Assembly (NCBI RefSeq): GCF_900107455.1
Contig: NZ_FNQB01000004.1
Span: 816,193 to 880,192 of the forward strand
Source: Asanoa ishikariensis
GTDB taxonomy: Bacteria; Actinomycetota; Actinomycetes; Mycobacteriales; Micromonosporaceae
Direction: 5' to 3'
DNA: 64,000 nt
The notes below the pieces were generated by a model. It was not told where the DNA came from. It ran no database searches and worked only from the letters and a program-made list of their open reading frames with translations. The translations under genes and the position numbers were made by a program. Within the stretch, counting starts at the first letter, position 1; each line of letters opens with the position of its first letter. This document shows positions 17,701-25,829 of this stretch, piece by piece.

Positions 17701-17807
17701 ACCCCAACGGTACCGATCACCGCCGAGGCCGGACACGGGCCTAAGAATGCTCAAATGTGGCGTTTTGCGGAGATAAGCTGGCCCCGCCCGACCTGAAGGA
17801 GTTGGCA

Positions 17808-18068
17808 GTGGCCACGTACCTGATCACGCACGAGGTCGACGACGTCGACGCATGGATGGCTTCGCCCAAGCGGAAAGAGGCCTTCGGGCCGCTGGGCATC
17901 AAGGTTCGCGAGTTCTCGGACCCGTCGGGCTCCAACCGGGTGGGTCTGATCGCGGAGATCCCCGACATGGCGGCGTTCCAGGAGTTCATGTCCTCGGACG
18001 CGGCGGCGGCGGCGATGAAGCACGACGGCGTACACCCGGAGACGTTGCTGATCCTCCGCGAGGGCTAG
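17808..18068 (+). CDS. Small dimeric alpha/beta-barrel protein
   Basis: GTG 17808 with GAAGGAG upstream gives 86 residues (ATYLITHEVDDVDAWMAS, then VGLIAEIPDMAAFQEFM). The beta-alpha-beta pattern looks like a ferredoxin-like stress or antibiotic-biosynthesis-monooxygenase type dimer, but no active-site residues are diagnostic. It is followed by a good intrinsic terminator. It lies opposite LysR and might be its target. Confidence 0.6.
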   Translation: MATYLITHEVDDVDAWMASPKRKEAFGPLGIKVREFSDPSGSNRVGLIAEIPDMAAFQEFMSSDAAAAAMKHDGVHPETLLILREG

Positions 18069-18079
18069 ACGCGATTGCC

Positions 18080-18133
18080 GGCACGGCGGATCGGGGGTGT
18101 CAGACCTCCGCCGCCGTGCCGCGCTCTTTTCTT
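18080..18133 (+). terminator. Intrinsic terminator
   Basis: GGCACGGCGG (18080-18089) pairs with CCGCCGTGCC (18111-18120), with further pairing in the loop (GGGGT/ACCTC), followed by GCGCTCTTTTCTT. The long GC stem with a T-rich tail is a convincing rho-independent terminator, unusual for this GC-rich window. Confidence 0.75.
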
Positions 18134-18234
18134 GAAAGATTTCCCGTGGCGGTGTCTGATCGCGGCAGCCGCGTTCGTGGCAGTTGTGAACGCCGTGCAC
18201 AAGCGGAACGTCCACCAACGGGAGATGAGCCGAG

Positions 18235-18558
18235 ATGCAGTACCTGTTCTCCGTGATCCACGACGCGGACACCCTCGCCACCGACGAGGAGATGGCCGCC
18301 ATCGACGTGTTCAACGACAAGCTCGTGGCCGAGGGCCACTGGGTCTTCGCCGGTGGCCTCGGTGCGCCCACGACGGCGACCGTCATCGACAACCGGGGAG
18401 CGGACGCGCTGTTCACGGACGGGCCCTTCGTGGAGTCGAAGGAATACCTCGCCGGCTTCTGGATCATCGAGGCCGACGACCTCGACGTCGCGCTCAAGAT
18501 CGCCGCCGAAGGCTCGAAGGCGTGCAACCGCAAGGTCGAGGTGCGGCCGTTCCTGTGA
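18235..18558 (+). CDS. YciI (DGPF) family protein
   Basis: The 107-residue protein has the YciI/DGPF layout, including the family signature as TDGPFVESKEYLAGF and the central beta-alpha fold. DGPF proteins are consistently encoded next to ECF42-type sigma factors, and here the downstream sigma gene overlaps it by 4 nt (GTGA). Its biochemical role is unsettled; it is proposed to act as target or modulator of the sigma factor. Confidence 0.9.
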   Translation: MQYLFSVIHDADTLATDEEMAAIDVFNDKLVAEGHWVFAGGLGAPTTATVIDNRGADALFTDGPFVESKEYLAGFWIIEADDLDVALKIAAEGSKACNRKVEVRPFL

Positions 18559-19787
18559 GCGACGTCGACGCGGCGGTCACCCGGGCCCACCGCGGGGAGT
18601 GGGCGCGAGTGGTCGCCGCCCTGACCCGTCGTTTCGGTGACCTCGACATCGCGGAGGAGGCGGCCGCCGAGGCGTTCGCGACCGCTGTCGAGCGGTGGCC
18701 GGCCGACGGCGTGCCCCCTAACCCCGGCGCCTGGCTGACCACCACCGCCAATCGCAAGGCGATCGACCGGATCCGGCGGGAGAGCAAACGCGACGACAAG
18801 CAGAAGGAGGCTCGGCTGTTGTACGACGAGGACCCGCCCGAGCCTCTCGGCGCGATCGACGACGAGCGCCTCCGGCTGATCTTCACCTGCTGCCACCCGG
18901 CACTGGCGATGGAGACCCGCGTGGCGCTGACCCTGCGCATGGTGGGAGGCCTGACCGTCGCGGAGATCGCCCGCGCCTTCCTGGTGCAGGAACCCGCCAT
19001 GGGACGGCGGATCACACGCGCGAAGGACAAGATCAAGGCGGCGCGCATCCCGTACCGGGTGCCGTCCGCGGAGGATCTTCCGTCCCGTGTCTCCGGCGTG
19101 CTCGCCGTGCTCTTCCTCGTCTTCAACGAGGGCTACCTGGCCAGCGGCCCGGACACCGATCCCGTGCGCCAGGACCTGACCGCCGAGGCGATCCGGCTCA
19201 CCCGGGTGATCCGTGCGCTCCTGCCGGACGACGGTGAGGTGGCCGGGTTGCTGGCACTGATGCTGCTCACCGAGGCCCGCCGGACCGCCCGCGTCTCGGC
19301 CGGCGGCGAACTCGTCACCCTCGACGAGCAGGACCGCGGCGCGTGGGACGCCTCCCTGATCGCCGAGGGCCATCGGCTCGTGCGCGAGCGCCTGGCGGCG
19401 GGGGTGGCGCCTGGTCGCTACCAGCTCCTCGCGGCGATCAACGCCGTGCACACCTACGCGCGCGACATCCGTGACACCGACTGGTCGCAGATCGTCGCCC
19501 TCTACGACCAGCTCGCCCGCATCGACCCCTCGCCGATCGTCGCCCTGAACCGGGCCATCGCGGTCGCGGAGCTCGACGGCCCGGACGTGGCGCTGGCAGC
19601 CGTCGAGCGGCTGGAGGACAGGTTGGCGGGCTATCACGCGTACCACGCGACGCGCGCCGACCTGCTGCGCCGGCTCGGCCGCAGCCAACAGGCGCGCGCC
19701 GCCTACGACCAGGCCATCGCGCTGGCGGGCAACACCGCCGAGACCGCCTACTTGAGCCGCCGGCGCGATCAACTAGGCCGATCTTAA
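18555..19787 (+). CDS. ECF42-type sigma factor with C-terminal TPR-like extension
   Basis: GTG 18555 overlaps the YciI stop and gives 410 residues, about twice a normal ECF sigma. Region 2 (VVAALTRRFGDLDIAEEAAAE, WPADGVPPNPGAWL) and region 4 (RMVGGLTVAEIARAFLV, MGRRITRAK) are in the N-terminal half. The rest (NEGYLAS, LLLTEARR, ALNRAIAVAEL, FRATRADLLRRLGR-like YHATRADLLRRL) is the helical TPR-like extension diagnostic of ECF42. The extension replaces a separate anti-sigma factor in this group. Confidence 0.92.
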   Translation: MSDVDAAVTRAHRGEWARVVAALTRRFGDLDIAEEAAAEAFATAVERWPADGVPPNPGAWLTTTANRKAIDRIRRESKRDDKQKEARLLYDEDPPEPLGAIDDERLRLIFTCCHPALAMETRVALTLRMVGGLTVAEIARAFLVQEPAMGRRITRAKDKIKAARIPYRVPSAEDLPSRVSGVLAVLFLVFNEGYLASGPDTDPVRQDLTAEAIRLTRVIRALLPDDGEVAGLLALMLLTEARRTARVSAGGELVTLDEQDRGAWDASLIAEGHRLVRERLAAGVAPGRYQLLAAINAVHTYARDIRDTDWSQIVALYDQLARIDPSPIVALNRAIAVAELDGPDVALAAVERLEDRLAGYHAYHATRADLLRRLGRSQQARAAYDQAIALAGNTAETAYLSRRRDQLGRS

Positions 19788-19808
19788 GAAAATTAAGATC
19801 GACATCTT
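19779..19808. promoter_or_regulatory. AT-rich nested palindromes before DUF2089 operon
   Basis: CGATCTTAA (19779-19787), GAAAA and TTAAGATCG (19793-19801) form a perfect 9-bp inverted repeat that overlaps the sigma stop codon. AAGAT (19796-19800) also pairs with ATCTT (19804-19808). The block is very AT-rich for this genome and sits 35-65 bp before ATG 19843, as an operator or promoter-proximal site would. Confidence 0.6.
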
Positions 19809-19842
19809 GAAAGTCGAACTTCTGGCGCGTACAACTTTAGTT

Positions 19843-20220
19843 ATGACAGAACAGGCGATGGACTGGCAGGAGCTCACGAACCTGACCCGGGGCCAGCCGT
19901 TCGTCGTCGAGCGGGTCCGCCTGGCGGGCAACGGTGTCGCGATCGAGGGCGAGTTCGAGTTGCCGCAACTGGCTCAGCTCAACGTCGAGGACCAGGTCTT
20001 CGTCACGGCGTTCGTGCGCTGCCACGGCTCCATCAAGGAGATGGAGCGGATCTTCGGGGTGAGCTACCCGACGATCAAATCGCGACTCAACCGGATCACC
20101 CAGATGCTCGACTTCGTCGAGACCGATCCGGCACCGTCGCGCACCGACGTCATCGACCGGCTGCGCCGCGGCGAGCTCACCGCGCAGCAGGCACTGTCCG
20201 AGTTGGAGGGTCGCGCGTGA
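19843..20220 (+). CDS. DUF2089-type helix-turn-helix protein
   Basis: ATG 19843 gives 125 residues. The protein has a short beta segment (VERVRLAGNGVAIEGEFELPQL) and a clear helix-turn-helix (GSIKEMERIFGVSYPTIK, RLNRI), then a C-terminal SHOCT-like piece (IDRLRRGELTAQQALSEL). This matches the DUF2089 family, inferred to be DNA-binding regulators of small envelope-stress operons. It overlaps the next gene by 4 nt (GTGA) and is preceded by a palindrome cluster it may bind. Confidence 0.85.
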   Translation: MTEQAMDWQELTNLTRGQPFVVERVRLAGNGVAIEGEFELPQLAQLNVEDQVFVTAFVRCHGSIKEMERIFGVSYPTIKSRLNRITQMLDFVETDPAPSRTDVIDRLRRGELTAQQALSELEGRA

Positions 20221-20477
20221 TGCCGCAGTTGGTCACCGTCCGGGTCAAGCGCCCGACCGGTCGCCTCATCCGGATCTGGGTCCCGTTGCTCCCCGTCGCC
20301 CCCGTGCTGCTGCCGGTGCTGGTCCTGGCCGCGTTGGTGGCGGCGGTGGCGGGAGCCGTCTATCGCGTCAGAGTGCTGACGGCGCTGGGCACCGGCTGGC
20401 GCGTCTTCTCCGCGCTACGCGGCACCCAGATCGACGTCGAGCAGGGCCGCACGGCCGTGCTCGTCTCCATCCGGTAG
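20217..20477 (+). CDS. Small membrane protein in DUF2089 operon
   Basis: The 86-residue protein (GTG 20217 or ATG 20220) has one long hydrophobic segment (VPLLPVAPVLLPVLVLAAL, continuing for about 30 residues) flanked by basic residues. It overlaps the DUF2089 gene and precedes the SHOCT-like gene, so it is the middle of a three-gene operon. Function unknown; similar small membrane proteins occur with DUF2089 genes. Confidence 0.75.
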   Translation: MMPQLVTVRVKRPTGRLIRIWVPLLPVAPVLLPVLVLAALVAAVAGAVYRVRVLTALGTGWRVFSALRGTQIDVEQGRTAVLVSIR

Positions 20478-20523
20478 GCGCGAGGCCTGCCGGCCGAGGT
20501 TTCCATCGAACAGGGAGGTCCCG

Positions 20524-20943
20524 ATGAACGAACAGCGCAAGGACATCCTCGACATGCTGGCCGAGGGCAAGCTCACCGCGGTCGAGGCCGAGCAGCTCAT
20601 CGCGGCGCTCGAACGGGGCCAGCCGCCGGCCGCGAGCGTCGAGACCCGGCCGAAGGCCAAGGCGAAGTACCTGCGGGTCCAGGTGGACGCCGTCGAGAAC
20701 GGCGAGCCGGGCCGGGTCAACGTGCGGGTGCCGCTGCAACTGCTGCGCGCCGGCGTGAAGCTGGCGGCCCTGATCCCTCCGCAGGCCCTCGGCAAGGCCA
20801 CCATCGAGCTCAACAAGTCAGGCGTGCCGTTCGACCTGACGCAACTCAAGCCCGAACAGCTCGAGGCGCTGATCGAGCACCTCGACGAGGTGACGGTGGA
20901 GGTCGACCAGGCCGATGCCAAGGTGCGCGTCTTCTGCGAGTAG
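20524..20943 (+). CDS. SHOCT-like domain protein (YvlB/LiaX N-terminal type)
   Basis: The 139-residue protein starts with a SHOCT-like helix pair (RKDILDMLAEGKLTAVEAEQ, LIAAL), then a predicted beta domain (KYLRVQVDAVENGEPGRVNV, RVPLQLLRAGVKLAALIP). The layout matches proteins of Gram-positive envelope-stress operons related to YvlB and LiaX. A GGGAGG site at 20512-20518 supports ATG 20524. It closes the DUF2089 operon. Confidence 0.8.
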   Translation: MNEQRKDILDMLAEGKLTAVEAEQLIAALERGQPPAASVETRPKAKAKYLRVQVDAVENGEPGRVNVRVPLQLLRAGVKLAALIPPQALGKATIELNKSGVPFDLTQLKPEQLEALIEHLDEVTVEVDQADAKVRVFCE

Positions 20944-20973
20944 GGCGGGAGGACCCCCGCGGACTCGCCCGCC
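20944..20973. terminator. Hairpin between convergent genes
   Basis: GGCGGG (20944-20949) pairs with CCCGCC (20968-20973) across an 18-nt loop, in the 29-bp gap between the SHOCT-like gene and the convergent MFS gene. A plausible bidirectional terminator without T-tract. Confidence 0.35.
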
Positions 20974-22235
20974 TACGAAGACGGCTGATACGACGGCAGC
21001 GTGCTCGACGGGTGAACCGGCTGGGGCCAGCGCCGTTCGATGAGGGCGCACAGGTAGCCCGCCACCGTCACGATGACGGCGAGCGCGACCCAGCCGAGCC
21101 TGCCGCCGTCGATGCACAACGTGATGACGACGACCGGTGCCACCGCCTCGATGAAGCCGTGTCCCAGCCCGACCACCCCCTGGTACTGGCCGTGCGCCTC
21201 CGATCGGGCCAGCGCGAACGAGAGCTCGAACGTTCCGGCCGCCTGCCAGACCTCGGCCAGCGAGTGCACGAGCACCGCGACCAGCAGCAGCGCGACCGTG
21301 ACCCACGCCGACGGGCCGGAGGACAACGCCATCAGGATCCAGGCGACCAGGAACAGCGGGCCGGAGCGGGCCAGCAGTCGGGCCGCCGTCCGAGGGCCGT
21401 CGATCGAGCGGGTGGCCGGGATCTGGGTGACGGCCACCGTGACCGCCGCGACGAACAGGACCAGCGCGGCCATCGAGCGGGGCGCCGCCGTGCGCAGGAC
21501 TATCCACACTGGAAGCGCCTGGACGAGCACCCAGTACTGGAGGCTCGCGACCGACGACGCGGCGGTGAAGGCCAGGTAGCGCCGATCGCGGAGGGCCAGC
21601 CAACGACCGGCGGCCTGGGCCGACCCGGCGGTTCGGGTCGGGGGGAGGTGCGGCAGCCGGGCCAGCACGGCGGCCGCGACCAGGAACGTCACGGTGTCGG
21701 TCAGGACCATCACCACGTACGCGGGTCGGCTGTCGACGGCCAGCACCACAGCGGCGCCGAGCATGCCCACCGCCAGGCCGACGTTGGTGACCGCGCGCAG
21801 GTACGTGCGCAGCGCGGCGCCCTTGCCCTCCTCGGCGAGTACGCCGATCATCGCCCCGCGCGCACTGCCCGAACCCGCCCGGCCGATCGCCGCGACCGTC
21901 GCCACCAGGATCAGCGTCCACACGTCGCGCACCAGCAGCAGGCCGACGCTGGCGACGGCTTCCAGCAGCATGGCCGCGATGACGACCTCGCGCGCGCCCC
22001 GGCGGTCGGCCTGGTCGCCGATGAAGATGCCGGCGCCGAAGCCGATCAGCGAGCCGACGGTCAAGCCGACGCCCGCGGCCGTCGGGCTCAGGCCCGCGGA
22101 GCGGATGAGGAAGATCGTGCCCGCGGACAGGAACAGCCCCATGCCGACGGTGTTGACGAGGGTCGACAGCGCCAGCAACCGTTGTCGGGGGTCCTGCGGG
22201 CCGCGCAGGTCGTCGCGCAGTCTGGTCAGCAACAT
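20973..22235 (-). CDS. MFS transporter
   Basis: The 420-residue protein has about 12 hydrophobic helices and the MFS loop motif after helix 2 (GDQADRRGAREVVIA, a GxxxDRxGxR variant). The N-terminal segment (STLVNTVGMGLFLSAGTIFL) resembles actinobacterial drug-efflux-like MFS carriers. It is divergent from a MerR gene, with a MerR-type long-spacer promoter between them, so it is probably an inducible exporter. Confidence 0.9.
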   Translation of the reverse strand: MLLTRLRDDLRGPQDPRQRLLALSTLVNTVGMGLFLSAGTIFLIRSAGLSPTAAGVGLTVGSLIGFGAGIFIGDQADRRGAREVVIAAMLLEAVASVGLLLVRDVWTLILVATVAAIGRAGSGSARGAMIGVLAEEGKGAALRTYLRAVTNVGLAVGMLGAAVVLAVDSRPAYVVMVLTDTVTFLVAAAVLARLPHLPPTRTAGSAQAAGRWLALRDRRYLAFTAASSVASLQYWVLVQALPVWIVLRTAAPRSMAALVLFVAAVTVAVTQIPATRSIDGPRTAARLLARSGPLFLVAWILMALSSGPSAWVTVALLLVAVLVHSLAEVWQAAGTFELSFALARSEAHGQYQGVVGLGHGFIEAVAPVVVITLCIDGGRLGWVALAVIVTVAGYLCALIERRWPQPVHPSSTLPSYQPSS

Positions 22236-22247
22236 GGTGGGACCGTA

Positions 22248-22275
22248 AGGTTTGACATGGGTGTCAAGGTCAAGA
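22248..22275 (-). promoter_or_regulatory. MerR-type promoter of the MFS gene
   Basis: TTGACA-TGGG-TGTCAA (22252-22267) is a perfect 6-bp inverted repeat. Read on the minus strand it lies between a TTGACC -35 and a TTACGG/TACGGT -10 separated by 19-20 bp. Over-long spacers bridged by a palindrome are the hallmark of MerR-activated promoters. Confidence 0.65.
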
Positions 22276-22282
22276 GTGGACG

Positions 22283-22633
22283 ATGCTGATCAATCAGTTG
22301 GCTCATCGCACGGGCGTGAGCACGCGGGCGCTGCGGCACTACGACGGCCTCGGGCTGTTGTCGTCGCGGCGCCTCGGCAACGGCTACCGCGACTTCGCGG
22401 AGTCCGCCGTCGAAGAGGTGCGCCGGATCCGGCTGCTGCTCGACATCGGCCTCGGCCTGCAAGCGGTCGCGCAGGTGCTGCCGTGCTTCGACCAGGACGG
22501 AGCCCTGACGGCCTGCCCGACCGCCCGCGAACGACTGCGCGGCCAGATCCGCGACCTCGACAGCTCCATCGCTGAACTGCAGCGCACCCGCGGGTTGCTG
22601 GCCGGCGCGCTGGACGACCTGGTTGACATCTGA
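22283..22633 (+). CDS. MerR family transcriptional regulator
   Basis: The 116-residue protein has the MerR winged helix (INQLAHRTGVSTRALRHYD, LLSSRRLGNGYRDF) and a dimerisation coiled coil at the C-terminus. A single Cys in LPCFDQDGALTAC and a second nearby are not in a metal-binding arrangement I recognise, so an organic effector is more likely. It is divergent from the MFS exporter and probably activates it. Confidence 0.9.
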   Translation: MLINQLAHRTGVSTRALRHYDGLGLLSSRRLGNGYRDFAESAVEEVRRIRLLLDIGLGLQAVAQVLPCFDQDGALTACPTARERLRGQIRDLDSSIAELQRTRGLLAGALDDLVDI

Positions 22634-22647
22634 ACAGGGTCCGAGCG

Positions 22648-23610
22648 TTAGCAGTAGCCCTCGTGCAGGTACGGGCGCTGGCCCGGTTCGCCGATGTCCA
22701 GCGGGATGTCGACCGCGGCCGGTAGCTGGTCGAGGCTCGCGTTGGGCAGGACGAACTCGTGCCCTGTGTAGCGCTGCCGGACCGACTGGGCGGCGGCCGG
22801 CGCGCAGATCAGCGGGTCGGCGTAGGTGTTGTAACCGATCCCGGCACCGGTGTTGAGGAATCCGGCGTCCTGGCACTGATACAGCACCGCCCGCAGTGCC
22901 GCGGCGTTGCGCCGGCCCGCATATTGCTCGTCGAAGTTGGCGAAGCATTGGGTGGACTCGGCGCCTTCGTAGGGCGACGGTCCGGCGGCGGTCAGCGCGT
23001 CCAGGAAGTCCGCGTCGCAGCCGATGTCGGCCGACGGGAATGCGCCGGCCAGGAGGTCGTCGCGCCGGCAGCCGGTCACGTGCTCGAAGGCGTCGACCAC
23101 GTCCTGGTCGCGGCCGATCCGCGCGTACGACCGCTCGAGCTCACGTAGCGCCGCGCGCGGGATGCCGAGGTCGACCAGGCGGTACCACGCGGCGAACGTC
23201 GGCACCTTCGCGTGGACGCCGCGGGGGAGGGTGTAGACGGCGAGGTCCATCGGGTAGGGCCAGCTCTCCAGGCCCGGGAAGCCCACGTACGACAGGATTC
23301 CGACGCCGACCTTCGCGGGCTCGTCGCCGTACCGGTGGCGCAGCTTGAGGTATGCCTCGAGGTTGTCACTCGACCCGGCCCAGGCGTACGCGAAGCCCGC
23401 GGGGTAAAGGAAACTGTCGCCCCGGCTGTGCACGGTGGCGAACAGGGTGGGTGCGACGCAGCGGACCTGCTTGGCCTGCCAGGCGGCGCGATATTCGCTG
23501 GGTGTGCTGATGCAGCGTTGGCCCGCAGCGGCCGGGGCACTGGCGGCGAGACCACCGGCGACCGCGAGAACGATGGCGCAGAGGGAGGCGAGCATCCGGC
23601 TGTGGCGCAT
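22648..23610 (-). CDS. Secreted protein of unknown function
   Basis: The 320-residue protein has a Sec signal peptide (basic start, hydrophobic core, ending ASAPAAAGQ). The mature part contains eight or more Cys (QRCIST, QVRCVAP, VTGCRRD, DIGCDAD, TQCFANF, YQCQDAG, PLICAPA, HEGYC at the very end), suggesting several disulfides. The Cys-Tyr-Gly-rich C-terminus ends exactly in Cys. I do not recognise a family. It is flanked by an unrelated MerR and a hemerythrin gene. Confidence 0.75.
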   Translation of the reverse strand: MRHSRMLASLCAIVLAVAGGLAASAPAAAGQRCISTPSEYRAAWQAKQVRCVAPTLFATVHSRGDSFLYPAGFAYAWAGSSDNLEAYLKLRHRYGDEPAKVGVGILSYVGFPGLESWPYPMDLAVYTLPRGVHAKVPTFAAWYRLVDLGIPRAALRELERSYARIGRDQDVVDAFEHVTGCRRDDLLAGAFPSADIGCDADFLDALTAAGPSPYEGAESTQCFANFDEQYAGRRNAAALRAVLYQCQDAGFLNTGAGIGYNTYADPLICAPAAAQSVRQRYTGHEFVLPNASLDQLPAAVDIPLDIGEPGQRPYLHEGYC

Positions 23611-23688
23611 CGACGGCTCCTAGCGGTCCGGGGTCACGCCAGTCTCCCCGTTGTGAACCACCGCTGTCGATGCCGGAACGGACGCTCC

Positions 23689-24198
23689 TCAGCGCCGACC
23701 CGGCCAGCTCTTCCAGTTCGCGAGGACGGGCCCGAGCTGGGTCTCCTCGTACGCCAGGTGCTCGAGCAGATGGTCCGACAGGGCCCGCAGCGCCGTGACC
23801 AGCTTGCGCCGGGGCGCGGCGTCGTTGCCGCCGAGTTGGCGGGCGGCGCCCTCGACCTCGTAGAGCATGTCCTCGACGAGCCGGTGGTCGGCCTTCAGCT
23901 TGGCCACGGTCCCCTTCAACTGCGGCGCCGCGCGTACGACGGCCGGGAACAGCGCCTCGTCCTCGTTGTGGTGGTGCCGGTGCACGACCTGGCAGTAGCT
24001 GAGGCAGTTGACCCGTAGCTGGAACAGCGGCCCGTTGGTCTTGAGCCGGTTCAGGCCGGACCTGACCTCGCGGGCGGGTGCCCCACCGGCCGCGGCGTCG
24101 GCGAGCTTCCGGACGGCCGCGAGATCCCGCTTGAGCATGTTGTGCACGGACTTCAGCTCTTCGAGCAGGGGGTTGCGCCGAGGAGCGGTCCCTTTCAT
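23689..24198 (-). CDS. Hemerythrin-like (HHE) domain protein
   Basis: ATG 24198 gives 169 residues. The di-iron ligand pattern is visible: VHNML, HRHHHNEDEALFP, LKADHRLVEDML and LLEHLAYEE. This is the cytoplasmic HHE cation-binding family implicated in oxygen, NO or iron handling. Upstream in-frame starts would enter the divergent esterase promoter and are less likely, but no clear ribosome site decides between them. Confidence 0.85.
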   Translation of the reverse strand: MKGTAPRRNPLLEELKSVHNMLKRDLAAVRKLADAAAGGAPAREVRSGLNRLKTNGPLFQLRVNCLSYCQVVHRHHHNEDEALFPAVVRAAPQLKGTVAKLKADHRLVEDMLYEVEGAARQLGGNDAAPRRKLVTALRALSDHLLEHLAYEETQLGPVLANWKSWPGRR

Positions 24199-24280
24199 CG
24201 GACAAGCATGACCGACCCAAAGGCGGAAAAGCGCGGTTGGTGACGTATATCCCGTCGCCGGGGTTGATCTATCCTGCGGT

Positions 24281-25699
24281 GTGCTCATCGACGACATCGT
24301 CGCGATGCGGGCCCGATCACGCGCCCGCGCCGCCGCCCGCCAACCGGGGCCGGCGATGCCCACCGAAGATCGTCTCATCGGCGGTGTGCCGGTCCGCGTC
24401 TACCAGCCGGACGCCCGGCCCGTGGTGGTCTACCTGCACGGCGGAGGGTTCGTCTTCTGCGATCTTGAAACCCATGACTCCCTGGTACGCCGGCTCGCGG
24501 CGGCGACCGGAGCCTGCGTGGTGGCGGTCGACTACCGCCTGGCGCCGGAGCACCCGTGGCCGGCCGCGGTCGACGACACGGTCGCGGTCATCACCGCCCT
24601 CTCCGCAGGCGACAGGCCGGTCGCGGTGGCCGGCGACTCCGCCGGGGGCATGCTCGCGGTGCTGGCCGCACTGCGGCTGCCCGAGGTCCCGCTGCTGGCC
24701 CTGCTGCTCATGTGCCCCAACGCCGACCCGACGCTGAGCTCGCCGAGCGTGGCCGAGTTCGGCGGCGCGACGCTGCGGGAGTGGATCGACCTGTGGCTGC
24801 CGGACCCGGCCGTCCACACCTCGGCCGAGGTCAACCTGCTCGCCGCAGACCTGCGGGGACTGCCGCCCACGCTGCTGGTCACCGCCGAGCTCGACGCCCT
24901 GCGCGACGAGGGCGAGGCGTTGGCGGCCCGGCTCACCGACGCGGGCGTACCGGTGCGGCACTGGCGCGAAGCCGGCGCCGAGCACAACTTCCCGACCCTG
25001 CACGACAGTTCCCCAGAGGCTGCCGCCGCCGAAGATCGCTACCTGCTCGCGGCGGCCGAGATCCTCAATGGCGCGGGCTGGCTGGCGGACACCCGTAGCT
25101 CGTACGACACGGTCGCGGGCAGCTATGCGGACCAGGTCCGCGACCTGCTGGCGGACACACCGTACGAGCAAAGCGCCCTGGCCCTGTTCGCCGATTTCGT
25201 CCGCGGCGGGCCGGTCGCCGACGTGGGCTGCGGATCCGGTCGCATCACCGCGCACCTGCACGAGCTTGGCGTCGACGCGTTCGGGATCGACCTGTCGCCG
25301 AAGATGGTGGAGGTGGCTCGCGCTGAACATCCCGGGCTGAGGTTCGACGTGGGATCCATGACGGACCTCGCTCTGGCCGACGAATCGGTCGCCGGCCTGG
25401 TCGCCTGGTATTCGCTGATCCACGTACCCGACGACGCGCTCGGCGCGGTCTTGAAGCACTTCCGGCGGGTGCTGCGTCCCGGCGGCCCACTGCTGGTCAG
25501 CTTCCACGTGGGCGACGATTCCCGGCTCAAGACCGAGGGCTACGGCGGCCACCCGATGAAGGTGTACGTCCATCGCCGTCAGCCCGACCAGATGGCGGCC
25601 CGATTGCGGGAAGCGGGCTTCGCCGTCGAGGCGCAAATGACTCTCACGTCAGCCGAAAGCCGGCTCGGCGCCATCGTCTTCGCGCGCCGCCAGTCTTAG
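24281..25699 (+). CDS. Esterase (HSL family)-methyltransferase fusion protein
   Basis: One uninterrupted 472-residue frame joins two enzymes. Residues 1-265 are an alpha/beta-hydrolase of the hormone-sensitive-lipase family: oxyanion HGGGF (53-57), nucleophile Ser120 in GDSAG, candidate Asp205 (TAELDALRDEG) and His235 (GAEHNFP). Residues about 270-472 are a class I SAM methyltransferase: VADVGCGSGRIT, AFGIDLSPKM, LVAWYSLIHV, LRPGGPLLVSFH. The junction (GWLADTRSSYDTVAGSYADQ) is the usual methyltransferase start, so the domains look fused end to end. The combination suggests sequential demethoxycarbonylation/methylation or coupled ester chemistry, which is speculation. The stop-free junction argues against a sequencing artefact only if the frame is confirmed. 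Confidence 0.88.
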   Translation: MLIDDIVAMRARSRARAAARQPGPAMPTEDRLIGGVPVRVYQPDARPVVVYLHGGGFVFCDLETHDSLVRRLAAATGACVVAVDYRLAPEHPWPAAVDDTVAVITALSAGDRPVAVAGDSAGGMLAVLAALRLPEVPLLALLLMCPNADPTLSSPSVAEFGGATLREWIDLWLPDPAVHTSAEVNLLAADLRGLPPTLLVTAELDALRDEGEALAARLTDAGVPVRHWREAGAEHNFPTLHDSSPEAAAAEDRYLLAAAEILNGAGWLADTRSSYDTVAGSYADQVRDLLADTPYEQSALALFADFVRGGPVADVGCGSGRITAHLHELGVDAFGIDLSPKMVEVARAEHPGLRFDVGSMTDLALADESVAGLVAWYSLIHVPDDALGAVLKHFRRVLRPGGPLLVSFHVGDDSRLKTEGYGGHPMKVYVHRRQPDQMAARLREAGFAVEAQMTLTSAESRLGAIVFARRQS

Positions 25700-25774
25700 T
25701 CGAATTACGTAACTGCCGACCGGTTGGACGATCCGAACGCGACCGACTGCCGGGCCATGATTTAGCGGTAACCC

Positions 25775-25802
25775 GATCCGCGAAATTGTTCAATCGCGGA
25801 TC
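25775..25802. promoter_or_regulatory. Leader hairpin upstream of GT39-like gene
   Basis: GATCCGCGA (25775-25783), a 10-nt AT-rich loop and TCGCGGATC (25794-25802) form a perfect 9-bp stem ending 27 nt before ATG 25830. It could be an operator or an mRNA leader structure. Confidence 0.5.
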
Positions 25803-25829
25803 TGTGTGTCATTGATTGCGGAGTCGCAG

